Below the pieces are notes generated by a model. It was not told the DNA's origin. It searched no databases and saw only the letters and a program-made list of their open reading frames with translations. The translations under genes were made by a program, and so were the position numbers. From Bog-756 sp035534835 (GTDB lineage Bacteria; Actinomycetota; Acidimicrobiia; Acidimicrobiales; RAAP-2): a stretch of 13,326 nt of DNA. This document shows, one piece after another, positions 1-6,930 of this stretch (positions are counted from its first letter, which is position 1; each line of letters starts with the position of its first letter). The DNA lies in assembly GCA_035534835.1 (NCBI GenBank), contig DATLRE010000045.1:1-13326 (forward strand). The letters are read 5' to 3'.

Positions 1-1329
1 ACGGGCGAGTCCCCGTTCATCGGCGACACCACCGTGGCCACCCTGATGGCCCGGATCGGCGCCCTGCTGCCCGAGCACGAGGCCCTCGGCCCGCTGGGCG
101 AGGTCCTGACGTGGGCGGCCGCTCCCGACCCGGCCGAGCGCTACGACGCCGCCCAGTTCGGCGCCCGGCTGGCCGAACTGGGGGCCACGCTGCCCGAGCC
201 CGCGCCCCTGCCCCTGGTGACCCCCGAGCGCGAGGAGGACGACCCGTTCCACCTGGCCGCGGCCGTCGGGCTGACGCAGCCCAGCGAGCGCCCGACCACG
301 GCGCTGCGCCCCCGGCCCGAGGACCGCGGCGACCTGACCGAGATCGGCGTCCCCGCCGCGGCCCCGGACCCGGCCGGCGAGCCGGCCGAGGAGGCGGACA
401 CCCCGGCCCGGGTCCGTCGGCGGTGGCCCTACGTCGTGGCCCTGTGCGTGCTGGTCGTCGCACTGGCGGGCGCCGGCGCCGCCTGGGCGGTCCAGGCCAA
501 GGTCTTCACCCCCTCGAGCCCCGTCCCCGTCCTCGTCGGGCGCACGCTGCCGGCAGCCACCGCCGCCGCCCGGGCGGACCACCTGGGCGTGCGGGTCACC
601 GGCCGGACGACCTCGATCACCGTGCCCGCCGGCACGGTCGTGAGCCAGCAGCCGGCGGCTCGTTCCGGGGGCACGCGCACGATGCTCAAGCAGGGCTCCG
701 CCATCGGCGTGGTGGTGTCGACCGGACTCCCGCAGGTGACGATCCCGAACGTGGCCTCGTTCACCGACTGCCACGACGCCGTCCAGGCCCTCGCCGCCGT
801 CCACCTCGTCGGGACGTGCCCGCCGACCGCCGCGCAGTACAGCTCGACGGTGCCGGCCGACGCGGTCATCGGCACGACGCCGGCCACCTCCGCCCCCTAC
901 GGGTCGACGGTCACCGTCCTCATCTCCAAGGGACACGCCCCCGTGGCGGTGCCGTCGGTCACCGGGTCGACGAGCAGCTACGCGTCGGCCTCGGCCGCGC
1001 TGACCGCCGCCGGGTTCGTGCCGGCCGAGTCGAAGGTGTACTCGTCCACCGTGCCGGCGGGCCAGGTCGTCGCCACGGTGCCGCCCGCCGGGGGCCCGCA
1101 GCCCTTCGGATCGACGGTCACCGTCCAGGTGTCGCTCGGACCCCAGCCGGTGACGGTCCCGTCGCTCAAGGGGCAGTCGCCGTCTGGGGCCGCGGCCGGC
1201 CTGACCGCCCTCGGCCTGGTGCCCGGCGGCCCCTACGGCCCCCCCGGGGCCAAGACCGTGATCTCGACGTCACCGGACGGGGGCACCTCGGTCCCCGTCG
1301 GCTCCACCGTGGACATCTACACCAAGTGA
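1..1329 (+). CDS. Ser/Thr protein kinase with four PASTA domains (PknB-like), C-terminal part
   Basis: The frame is open from base 1, so the N-lobe and catalytic loop are missing and 442 residues are visible. Residues 1-60 look like the end of a Hanks-type kinase C-lobe: GESPFIGDT resembles the G-x-PF-x-GD element, and DPAERYDAA resembles the final DPxxR-xxA helix. An acidic, Pro-rich juxtamembrane linker follows. One membrane helix lies at about 142-164 (WPYVVALCVLVVALAGAG), preceded by RVRRR, which places the N-side in the cytoplasm. Four PASTA repeats follow at about 174-242, 245-311, 314-381 and 383-442, each with the V-P-x-V/L start and a GSTV-type end. C257 and C273 in the second repeat could form a disulfide outside the cell. 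Kinases of this family sense muropeptides or lipid II and regulate growth and division. Its neighbour is the overlapping HIT-like gene. The family call is firm; whether it is the orthologue of PknB itself cannot be judged. Confidence 0.9.
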   Translation, partial: TGESPFIGDTTVATLMARIGALLPEHEALGPLGEVLTWAAAPDPAERYDAAQFGARLAELGATLPEPAPLPLVTPEREEDDPFHLAAAVGLTQPSERPTTALRPRPEDRGDLTEIGVPAAAPDPAGEPAEEADTPARVRRRWPYVVALCVLVVALAGAGAAWAVQAKVFTPSSPVPVLVGRTLPAATAAARADHLGVRVTGRTTSITVPAGTVVSQQPAARSGGTRTMLKQGSAIGVVVSTGLPQVTIPNVASFTDCHDAVQALAAVHLVGTCPPTAAQYSSTVPADAVIGTTPATSAPYGSTVTVLISKGHAPVAVPSVTGSTSSYASASAALTAAGFVPAESKVYSSTVPAGQVVATVPPAGGPQPFGSTVTVQVSLGPQPVTVPSLKGQSPSGAAAGLTALGLVPGGPYGPPGAKTVISTSPDGGTSVPVGSTVDIYTK

Positions 1330-1637
1330 CCGCTCCGGCCAGGGCCTGCGAGCTGTGCGAGGCGGCCCGGATCACCGAGTGGCACTACGAGGACGACACC
1401 TGCTGGGTGGCCGACTGCGAGGTGTGCGGTGTGCCGATGGTGGTGTGGAAGGACCACGGCAACCAGCCGCCCGAGCCCGACGTCGAGCACATGCTCGCCC
1501 AGCTGGGGGCGGTGGCCGACCGGGTGCTCGGTCCGGGCGTGTGGTCCTACGACCGGGTGATGCGCCAGATCCCGGACCACTTCCACGCCCACGCCCGCGA
1601 CCCGAACTGGTGGTTCCGCCGTTTCGGGCGGTCCTGA
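1326..1637 (+). CDS. Small Cys-rich HIT-like protein
   Basis: This gene encodes 103 residues. The GTG start overlaps the kinase stop by 4 bases (GTGA), which implies translational coupling. Two CxxC pairs (C8/C11 and C31/C34), plus C26, suggest a structural zinc site. WKDH at 41-44 sits where HIT proteins carry their first conserved His (the PK-x-H element). HFHAHAR at 85-91 fits the HIT signature H-x-H-x-H-x-x, in which the middle His (H87) is the nucleophile in nucleotide hydrolases and transferases. HIT proteins usually have 110-150 residues, so this is a compact version. If active, it would probably act on a nucleotide or dinucleotide phosphate in the cytosol. This assignment rests on motif reading only. 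It could instead be an uncharacterised zinc-ribbon protein with a chance HxHxH, but the combination and order of motifs favour HIT-like. The gene itself is well supported by its composition and position. Confidence 0.75.
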   Translation: MTAPARACELCEAARITEWHYEDDTCWVADCEVCGVPMVVWKDHGNQPPEPDVEHMLAQLGAVADRVLGPGVWSYDRVMRQIPDHFHAHARDPNWWFRRFGRS

Positions 1638-1659
1638 CCCCCGGGAGGACCGGACAGGG

Positions 1660-1677
1660 ATGACCGCGCCCGGATGA
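1660..1677 (+). other. Possible five-codon leader ORF before the methyltransferase
   Basis: The reading MTAPG-stop starts at an ATG at 1660, about 11 bases after GGGAGG (1643-1648). Its TGA (1675-1677) overlaps the methyltransferase ATG at 1674 as ATGA. The methyltransferase ATG has no well-spaced ribosome site of its own; the GGGAGG is about 25 bases upstream. A ribosome could therefore start on this mini-ORF and re-initiate. It may equally be chance. Confidence 0.2.
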
Positions 1678-2780
1678 TCAAGTACCTGGGGTCGAAGCGC
1701 CGGCTGGTGCCCGCACTGTCCGCGCTGGCCGCCGCGTCCGGGGCGCGGACCGGCCTCGACCTGTTCTGCGGCACCACCCGGGTGTCCCAGGCCTTCAAGG
1801 GTCTCGGGCTCGAGATGACGGCGGTCGACTCGACCCGGTGCGCCCACGTGCTGGCCCGGTGCTACGTGGCCTGCGACCCCGACGCCGCCCCGGGGTTCCG
1901 CGCCGAGGTGGCCGAGGCCGTCGACCGGCTGAACGCCGTGCCCGGGGTGCCCGGCTACGTGACCGAGACCTTCTGCACCGACGCCCGCTTCTTCCGGCCC
2001 GCCAACGGCGCCCGCATCGACGCCGTGCGCGACGTGATCGAGGCCGAGTACGCCGGCAGCCCGCTGTGGCCGGTGCTGGTCACCAGCCTCCTCGAGGCCG
2101 CCGACCGGGTCGACTCGACGACCGGCGTCCAGATGGCCTACCTGAAGCGGTGGGCGCCACGGGCCGACCGCCCGCTCGTCCTGCGGGTCCCCGACCTCCT
2201 GGCCGGGCCGGGCCGGGCCGTCCGCGGCGATGCCCTCGCCCTGGTGGGGACGGCGGCCCTGCCCGACGTCGACCTGGCCTACCTCGACCCCCCGTACAAC
2301 CAGCACCGCTACGACTCGAACTACCACGTGTGGGAGACCCTGGTGGCGTGGGACGCCCCCGACCACTACGGGGTGGCCTGCAAGCGGGCCGAGCTGCGCG
2401 ATCCGGCCACCCGCAGCGCCTTCAACGGGCGGCGCACCATGCCCGAGGCCCTGGCCGACGTGGTCGCCCGGGTGGCGGCCGAGGTGGTCGTCCTCTCCTA
2501 CAACAACGAGTCGTGGCTGACCTACGACGAGCTGCACGACCTGTGCGCGGCCCGGGGCCATGTGGAGGTGCTGGCCTTCGACTCGGCCCGGTACGTGGGG
2601 GCCCGCATCGGCATCCACGACCCGGCGGGGCGCCGGGTGGGCACGGTGTCCCACACCCGCAACACCGAGTACGTGGTGGTGTGCGGCCCCCGCGCCCGGG
2701 TGCGGACGATGGTCGGCGCGGTGGCGTCGGCCGGGCTCGGCCTCCGGGTGGACCGCCCGGTGCCGGTGCCCGCCGCCTGA
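1674..2780 (+). CDS. D12-class adenine-N6 DNA methyltransferase
   Basis: This 368-residue protein should transfer methyl from S-adenosylmethionine to N6 of adenine in a specific DNA sequence. YLGSKRRLVP (4-13) is the N-terminal motif typical of D12 (Dam-like, alpha group) enzymes. LFCGTTRVSQ (30-39) is the AdoMet-binding motif I, followed by an acidic residue at D52. DPPYNQHRYDSNYH (205-218) contains the catalytic DPPY of motif IV. The usual motif I is FxGxG; here it is FCGTT, a variant I recall from large actinobacterial members. No restriction endonuclease or specificity gene lies in the window, so it behaves as a solitary methyltransferase, which would fit a role in gene regulation or replication rather than restriction. 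The target sequence cannot be read from the protein. The ATG at 1674 is the only plausible start, because MIKYLGSKR must be at the N-terminus. It lies 36 bases after the HIT-like gene, probably in the same transcript. Confidence 0.92.
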   Translation: MIKYLGSKRRLVPALSALAAASGARTGLDLFCGTTRVSQAFKGLGLEMTAVDSTRCAHVLARCYVACDPDAAPGFRAEVAEAVDRLNAVPGVPGYVTETFCTDARFFRPANGARIDAVRDVIEAEYAGSPLWPVLVTSLLEAADRVDSTTGVQMAYLKRWAPRADRPLVLRVPDLLAGPGRAVRGDALALVGTAALPDVDLAYLDPPYNQHRYDSNYHVWETLVAWDAPDHYGVACKRAELRDPATRSAFNGRRTMPEALADVVARVAAEVVVLSYNNESWLTYDELHDLCAARGHVEVLAFDSARYVGARIGIHDPAGRRVGTVSHTRNTEYVVVCGPRARVRTMVGAVASAGLGLRVDRPVPVPAA

Positions 2781-2813
2781 GGCGCCGCCGCCCGCCGGGG
2801 GGCCGCCGGCGCG
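2781..2813 (+). terminator. GC-rich hairpin after the methyltransferase gene
   Basis: GCGCCG (2782-2787) pairs with CGGCGC (2807-2812). After a small internal loop, GCCC (2790-2793) pairs with GGGC (2800-2803). The hairpin begins 1 base after the stop codon and has no U-run, as is common for actinobacterial terminators. With this base composition hairpins arise easily, so the call is tentative. Confidence 0.35.
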
Positions 2814-2838
2814 GGGATTCCGGGCCGTCGCGCCCGGC

Positions 2839-2868
2839 TTGACCGCGGCGGCGGCCCGATGGGAACGT
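2839..2868 (+). promoter_or_regulatory. Candidate promoter for the SDR-MFS pair
   Basis: TTGACC (2839-2844) is a good -35 box. After 18 bases comes GAACGT (2863-2868), a weak -10 that keeps only A2 and the final T. The SDR starts about 140 bases downstream, which leaves a fairly long 5' untranslated region in which I see no known riboswitch. The 228-base gap from 2781 to 3008 has room for a promoter and contains no convincing gene. Confidence 0.4.
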
Positions 2869-3008
2869 GGGGAGGTTGCGCCCTCCGACCCCGACCGGAC
2901 CGGTCGCCCGCGGTCGGACGGACCTGCAGACCGTGCCGTGCCGAGCGGCGCACACAGCACCGCCGGACCGCCGCCCGGCGGCCGGCCGACACGAGAGAAG
3001 CTGAGGAC

Positions 3009-3887
3009 ATGGGAGCACTGGACGGACGGATCGCCATCATCACCGGTGCGGGGCGCGGCATCGGCCGCGAGTACGCCCTGCTGTTCGCCGCCGAGGGGGC
3101 CAAGGTCGTCGTCAACGACCTCGGCGGGTCGCTCGACGGCTCCGGTGACGACCGGAGCGCCGCCCAGCAGGTGGTCGACGAGATCGTGGCCGCCGGTGGC
3201 GAGGCCGTCGCCAACCACGACGACGTGACCGACTGGGAGGGCGGCAAGCGCCTGATCGACACCGCCATCTCGACCTACGGCGACCTCCACGTCCTGGTCA
3301 ACAACGCCGGCATCCTGCGCGACCGGGTGCTGATCAACATGACCGAGGCCGAGTGGGACGCCGTGATCCACGTCCACCTGAAGGGCCACTTCGTCCCCAC
3401 CCGCCACGCCGCCGCCTACTGGCGCGAGCAGACCAAGGCGGGCAAGGAGGTCCACGCCTCGGTGATCAACACGTCGTCGACCTCGGGCCTGCTGGGCAAC
3501 CCGGGCCAGACCAACTACGGCGCCGCCAAGGCCGGCATCGCCGCCTTCACCACCATCGCCGCCACCGAGCTGGCCCGCTACGGGGTCCGGGTCAACGCCA
3601 TCACCCCGAACGCCCGGACCCGGATGACCGTGGAGACGCCCGGTCTGGCCGACATCGTGGCCGCCCCGACCGACGCCGGAGCGTTCGACGCCTGGGACCC
3701 GGCCAACATCGCGCCGCTCGTCGCCTACCTGGGCACCGAGGGCTGCCCGGCCACCGGCAAGGTGTACTTCATCCTGGGCGGCCAGATCCGCCTGTTCCAG
3801 CCCTGGACGCTGACGGACACCCTCGAGAAGGACGACCGGTGGACGGTGGCGGAGCTCCAGGCTGAGATGCACAAGCTCGGGGGCTGA
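3009..3887 (+). CDS. Short-chain dehydrogenase/reductase, 17beta-HSD4/FOX2-like
   Basis: This 292-residue protein is an NAD(P)-dependent oxidoreductase with a Rossmann fold. TGAGRGIG (12-19) is the cofactor-binding glycine motif, and NNAGILRD (98-105) is the structural NNAG element. S157 with Y170-x-x-x-K174 forms the catalytic triad. The VVNDLGG and NNAGILRD signatures and the dozen residues after the Gly motif resemble the (3R)-hydroxyacyl-CoA dehydrogenase domain of peroxisomal multifunctional enzyme type 2 and mycobacterial steroid/fatty-acid SDRs. An acyl-CoA or steroid substrate is therefore likely, but it is not shown here. The start at 3009 is chosen because MGALDGRIAIITG gives the normal SDR N-terminus and TGAGGA lies just before it; a longer frame from 2859 adds 50 non-homologous, Arg-rich residues. 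The tail after residue 255 (GGQIRLFQPW) also matches this subgroup. The stop abuts the MFS start. Confidence 0.93.
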   Translation: MGALDGRIAIITGAGRGIGREYALLFAAEGAKVVVNDLGGSLDGSGDDRSAAQQVVDEIVAAGGEAVANHDDVTDWEGGKRLIDTAISTYGDLHVLVNNAGILRDRVLINMTEAEWDAVIHVHLKGHFVPTRHAAAYWREQTKAGKEVHASVINTSSTSGLLGNPGQTNYGAAKAGIAAFTTIAATELARYGVRVNAITPNARTRMTVETPGLADIVAAPTDAGAFDAWDPANIAPLVAYLGTEGCPATGKVYFILGGQIRLFQPWTLTDTLEKDDRWTVAELQAEMHKLGG

Positions 3888-5567
3888 GTGGCCTCCCGGG
3901 CCGACGGGCCCGGTCCGGCCGCAGGCGACCCACTCCCCGGGGACGCGTTCGACGCCGACGAGCTGCGCGAGGCCGAGCACCTCCTGAGCGGCACCGGCTC
4001 GGGGGGCGACGGGGGCATCACCGTCCCGTGGCCCCTGCTGTTCCGCCGGCGCATGCACCGCCGGGTCGCCGGATCGGACCGCTACCAGTGGTGGGTCCTG
4101 TGGACGGTGCTGGCCGGCCTGCTGTCCGTCAACATCACCTTCACGGTGTTCGTGGTGGCACTGCCCCAGGTGGCCCGCCAGCTCCACACCACGGTGACCA
4201 CGTTGACGTGGACGTCGACCGGGCCGCTGCTCGCCTTCGGGGTGGCCGCCCCCATCCTGGGCAAGCTCGGGGACCTGCGCGGCTACAAGCGCCTCTACCT
4301 GTGGGGCCTGTCGGGGGCCGCGCTCAGCGTGGTGCTGACCGCCTCGGCGCCGACCGCCGGCGTGCTCATCGCCGCCCGGCTCTTCGACGGCGTCCAGGGG
4401 GCGGCGACCGGGGCCGCCTCCATGGCCCTCGTGCTGCAGGCCTTCTCCCACGAGGACCGGGTCAAGGCCATGGGGTGGTGGGCCCTGGTCGGGGCCGGCG
4501 GACCCGTGCTGGGGGTGACCATCGGCGCCCCCATCATCCAGTACTACGGGTGGCGGGCCCTGTTCTGGGGCGAGCTCCCGCTCATGGCGATCGCCGCCCT
4601 GCTGGCCGTGGTCGTGCTCCCGGGCCACGACGGGGCGGCCACCACGGCCGCCGCCGCCCAGGCGCGCACCGGGCGGTCGGTGAACCCGGTGGCCGTGCCC
4701 GACGCCGCCGCGGCCGACGGCGGGCGGCCCGGCCACGCCGGCCCGTGGCGCCAGCTCGACTGGGTCGGGTCCCTCTCGCTGTCGACGGCCGTCACCCTCG
4801 GGCTGCTCGCCCTCAACGTCGCCCCCTCGTGGGGCTTCACCTCGCCGAAGACCGTCGCCCTGTTCGCGGCGAGCCTGGCCATCGGGGTCGCCTTCGTGCT
4901 GCACGAGCGCTCCGCACCCCGGCCGCTCATCCCGCTGCACTACTTCCGCAAGCGGAACTTCGTGTTCCCCCTCGGCGCCCGGGCCTTCGTCAACTTCGCC
5001 TACATGGGCGGGTTCTTCCTGTTCCCCATCCTGATGGAGCGGGTCTACGGCTACAGCGAGACGGCGGCAGGACTCCTGTCCACGGCCCGGCCACTCATGT
5101 TCTCGCTGTCGGCGCCCATCGCCGGCTACGCCGCGGTCAAGGTCGGGGAGCGGTGGTCGGTGGTGGCCGGCGCCGTCGCCCTCACCGTGTCGATGCTGGT
5201 CTTCACCCAGGTCGGCGGCGACCCGTCCGTGGTCCTCATCGTGGTGGCGCTCGCCCTGTCGGGCCTCGGCAACGGGGTGTCGACGCCGTCCACCGCGTCC
5301 TCGGCGGCCAACGAGGTGGCCCCCGACGAGCTCGGGGTGATGAGCGCCGCCCAGCTGCTGATCACCCAGATCGGGATCGTGGCCGGCATCCAGGTGATGG
5401 TCACGGTCCAGGCCTCGTCCCACGGCGGGGCCGGGACCCTGGCCTCGTTCCACCGCGCCTACCTGGTGGGCGCGGTGGTCGCCGTGGCCGCCGTGGTGTG
5501 CGGGTTCTTCGTCACCGACACGCCCCGGGAGTCCCGCGGGAGGCCCGTCGACGTGCCGCTGCACTGA
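3888..5567 (+). CDS. MFS transporter, DHA2 (14-helix) drug:H+ antiporter type
   Basis: This 559-residue inner-membrane protein probably exports a small molecule in exchange for protons. GKLGDLRGYKR (125-135) is MFS motif A between helices 2 and 3. GAGGPVLG (202-209) is the antiporter motif C in helix 5. I count 14 hydrophobic segments, at about 70-92, 106-123, 137-153, 158-182, 195-217, 225-245, 293-313, 322-339, 361-383, 394-414, 424-441, 447-465, 487-508 and 522-543. LDWVGSLSLS at 290-299 is the usual opening of helix 7 in the DHA2/EmrB-QacA group. The central loop (246-288) is long and Ala-rich. A hydrophilic N-tail of about 65 residues is unusual. The GTG at 3888 follows the SDR stop without a gap; an internal ATG at 4053 would shorten the tail to about 10 residues and is a real alternative. 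The substrate is unknown; coupling to the SDR hints at a related metabolite. Confidence 0.9.
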   Translation: MASRADGPGPAAGDPLPGDAFDADELREAEHLLSGTGSGGDGGITVPWPLLFRRRMHRRVAGSDRYQWWVLWTVLAGLLSVNITFTVFVVALPQVARQLHTTVTTLTWTSTGPLLAFGVAAPILGKLGDLRGYKRLYLWGLSGAALSVVLTASAPTAGVLIAARLFDGVQGAATGAASMALVLQAFSHEDRVKAMGWWALVGAGGPVLGVTIGAPIIQYYGWRALFWGELPLMAIAALLAVVVLPGHDGAATTAAAAQARTGRSVNPVAVPDAAAADGGRPGHAGPWRQLDWVGSLSLSTAVTLGLLALNVAPSWGFTSPKTVALFAASLAIGVAFVLHERSAPRPLIPLHYFRKRNFVFPLGARAFVNFAYMGGFFLFPILMERVYGYSETAAGLLSTARPLMFSLSAPIAGYAAVKVGERWSVVAGAVALTVSMLVFTQVGGDPSVVLIVVALALSGLGNGVSTPSTASSAANEVAPDELGVMSAAQLLITQIGIVAGIQVMVTVQASSHGGAGTLASFHRAYLVGAVVAVAAVVCGFFVTDTPRESRGRPVDVPLH

Positions 5568-5590
5568 GCCGCGCCGGGCGGGGAGGCGGC

Positions 5591-5612
5591 GGCCGGGCGG
5601 CCGGGCGGCCGG
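5591..5612. repeat. Tandem GGCCGGGC repeat between convergent genes
   Basis: The 8-base unit GGCCGGGC occurs 2.75 times in a row (5591-5598, 5599-5606, 5607-5612). Overlapping CGGCC/GGCCG arms can fold into small hairpins on either strand. It fills most of the 48-base gap between the ends of the MFS and SCP2-like genes, so it may act as a two-way terminator. Confidence 0.5.
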
Positions 5613-5615
5613 TCC

Positions 5616-6023
5616 CTACTCGGTCATGGCCTGGATCCGGGCGGCGATCTCCGCCGCCGTCGGATCCGGTGACACCGACTGGAGGGCCATCAGCTTGGCG
5701 ATGTCCCCCTCGACCTTGATCTTGCCCTGCATGAAGGCCTGGAGCCCGGCCTGGGGGTTGCCCTCGACCAGCAGGGCCCGGGCGGTGTCGTAGCCGATGG
5801 TGACGTGCAGGTCGGCCGGGTCGAGGTGTCCGAGGTCGAGGATCAGCTCGCCCGTGGAGGTGTCGGCGTGGGCGTGGACCGCCCCTTCGCCGAAGGGCAC
5901 CTCGACGACCACCAGGTTCACCCGCACGGCGTGCTCGATGCCCCCGCCCCGGCCCTCGTACTCGGCCCGGATCGCCCGCGCCTCGTCCAGCCACTCGTCG
6001 CTCAGAAACAGATAGGTGGCCAT
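5616..6023 (-). CDS. SCP2-like sterol/lipid carrier domain protein
   Basis: This gene encodes 135 residues and, as far as I can tell, consists of one SCP2-type domain, a hydrophobic-pocket fold that binds acyl-CoAs, fatty acids or sterols. The recognisable part is the second half: LDLGHLDPADLHVTIGYD, then LQAFMQGKIKVEGD at about 94-107, close to the family pattern of F-x-x-G-K-I-x-V-x-G-D followed by a helix. There is no signal peptide, so it is cytosolic. The ATG at 6023 is supported by AAGGAG (complement of 6034-6039) about 10 bases upstream. A longer frame upstream to 6608 runs antisense through the esterase gene and is rejected. It stands alone on this strand, divergent from the esterase-gat operon and convergent with the MFS gene. 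The ligand cannot be told; actinobacteria use such proteins in lipid or sterol metabolism. Confidence 0.85.
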   Translation of the reverse strand: MATYLFLSDEWLDEARAIRAEYEGRGGGIEHAVRVNLVVVEVPFGEGAVHAHADTSTGELILDLGHLDPADLHVTIGYDTARALLVEGNPQAGLQAFMQGKIKVEGDIAKLMALQSVSPDPTAAEIAARIQAMTE

Positions 6024-6064
6024 CGGTGCGCTGCTCCTTGCCCCGTGCTCGGTCGTCGGGGGCA

Positions 6065-6070
6065 ACTCTA
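6065..6070 (-). promoter_or_regulatory. -10-like element TAGAGT for the SCP2-like gene
   Basis: On the minus strand the sequence reads GGGTAGAGTTGCC. TAGAGT fits TANNNT and predicts a start near 6058, giving a leader of about 35 bases with the AAGGAG ribosome site. No clear -35 box is seen. It shares the GGTAGNNT pattern with three other intergenic starts in this window. Confidence 0.45.
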
Positions 6071-6143
6071 CCCGCGGCCCCGGCACGCCGACCCGGCGCG
6101 TGGGCGGCGCCCGGGGGCGTCGGGGCGGCCGTCCGGGGGCCGG

Positions 6144-6149
6144 TAGCAT
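6144..6149 (+). promoter_or_regulatory. -10-like element TAGCAT for the esterase-gat operon, probably leaderless
   Basis: CCGGTAGCATC precedes the esterase GTG. The last T of TAGCAT (6149) is 7 bases before the GTG (6157), so transcription would begin at or next to the start codon. No Shine-Dalgarno sequence lies between them. This is the usual picture for a leaderless message in actinobacteria. No -35 box is obvious. Confidence 0.5.
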
Positions 6150-6156
6150 CCCCTCC

Positions 6157-6930
6157 GTGACTGCTCCGATCCTTTCCGGCTGTGAGCCCTGGTCCGCCGA
6201 GGGGGGCGCCGACGGCGTCCTCGTCCTCCACGGGTTCACCGGCAACCCCCAGTCCATGCGCCCGCTGGCCCAGGCGCTGGCCGCCGCCGGATTCACCGTG
6301 GACCTGCCCCTGCTGCCCGGCCACGGGACCTCGGTCGAGGACATGGTCCCGACCCGGTGGGAGGACTGGTCGGGTGCCGCCGAGGCCCACTTCCAGGCGC
6401 TGGCCGCCCGCTGCGACCACGTGGCCGTCGTCGGACTGTCCATGGGCGGCACCCTGACGTGCTGGCTGGCCGAGTGCCATCCCCACCTGGCCGGCATCGC
6501 CCTGGTCAACCCCCTGGTCCGCGCCCCCGACGCCGAGTTCCGGTCGGGGATCCAGGGCCTGCTCGACGCCGGTACCGAGACCATCGACGGCATCGGGTCG
6601 GACATCAAGAAGGAGGGAAGTGTGGAGGCCGCCTACGCCGGGACGCCGCTCGCCGCCGTGCTGTCGCTGTTCGAGGGCGCCGACGCGGTCGAGGCCCGCC
6701 TCGGCGACGTCCACTGCCCGGTGCTCCTGCTGTCGAGCCGGGACGACCACGTGGTCGAGCCCGTCTCCGGCGACGTGGTCGAGGCCGGCGTCCGCGGCCC
6801 CGTCGAACGGGTCTGGCTGGAGGACAGCTACCACGTCGCCACCCTCGACAACGACGCCCCGCTCCTCGAGGCCCGGGTCGTCGAATTCGCCACCGCCGTG
6901 CTGGGTGGCGCCGGCGGGGCGACCTCCTGA
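6157..6930 (+). CDS. Alpha/beta-hydrolase, Est30-like carboxylesterase or monoacylglycerol lipase
   Basis: This 257-residue, cytosolic serine hydrolase has no signal peptide. LHGFTGNPQSM (24-34) is the oxyanion-hole loop. GLSMGG (93-98) is the nucleophile elbow with S95. D197 in SSRDDHVVEP is the likely acid and H226 in DSYHVATL the likely base. A small lid region lies between about 120 and 175, where GSVEAAYAGTPLAAV resembles the cap of Geobacillus Est30-type esterases and bacterial monoglyceride lipases. The natural substrate is probably a short- or medium-chain ester or monoglyceride, but this is an inference. GTG at 6157 is chosen because it directly follows a promoter-like element and gives the normal N-terminus; a frame opening at 6016 would run back through the divergent promoter region. 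Its TGA overlaps the gatC ATG (TGATG), making it the first gene of the gat operon. Confidence 0.92.
   Translation: MTAPILSGCEPWSAEGGADGVLVLHGFTGNPQSMRPLAQALAAAGFTVDLPLLPGHGTSVEDMVPTRWEDWSGAAEAHFQALAARCDHVAVVGLSMGGTLTCWLAECHPHLAGIALVNPLVRAPDAEFRSGIQGLLDAGTETIDGIGSDIKKEGSVEAAYAGTPLAAVLSLFEGADAVEARLGDVHCPVLLLSSRDDHVVEPVSGDVVEAGVRGPVERVWLEDSYHVATLDNDAPLLEARVVEFATAVLGGAGGATS

Noticed and set aside
2859..3008. A longer SDR start at 2859
   Set aside because: The added 50 residues are Arg/Cys-rich and unlike any SDR. MGALDGRIAIITG at 3009 is the normal beginning and has TGAGGA before it.
1317..5564. A 1415-codon open frame on the minus strand
   Set aside because: It is antisense to five well-supported genes. 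Its Gly/His/Arg/Asp-rich, low-complexity translation is what stop-poor GC-rich DNA gives in the frame opposite real genes.
5591..5612. Short tandem repeat considered as a CRISPR remnant
   Set aside because: The unit is 8 bases with no spacers and no cas genes nearby.
6016..6156. A longer esterase start at 6016
   Set aside because: It would overlap the 5' end of the SCP2-like gene and its promoter region and adds no conserved residues.
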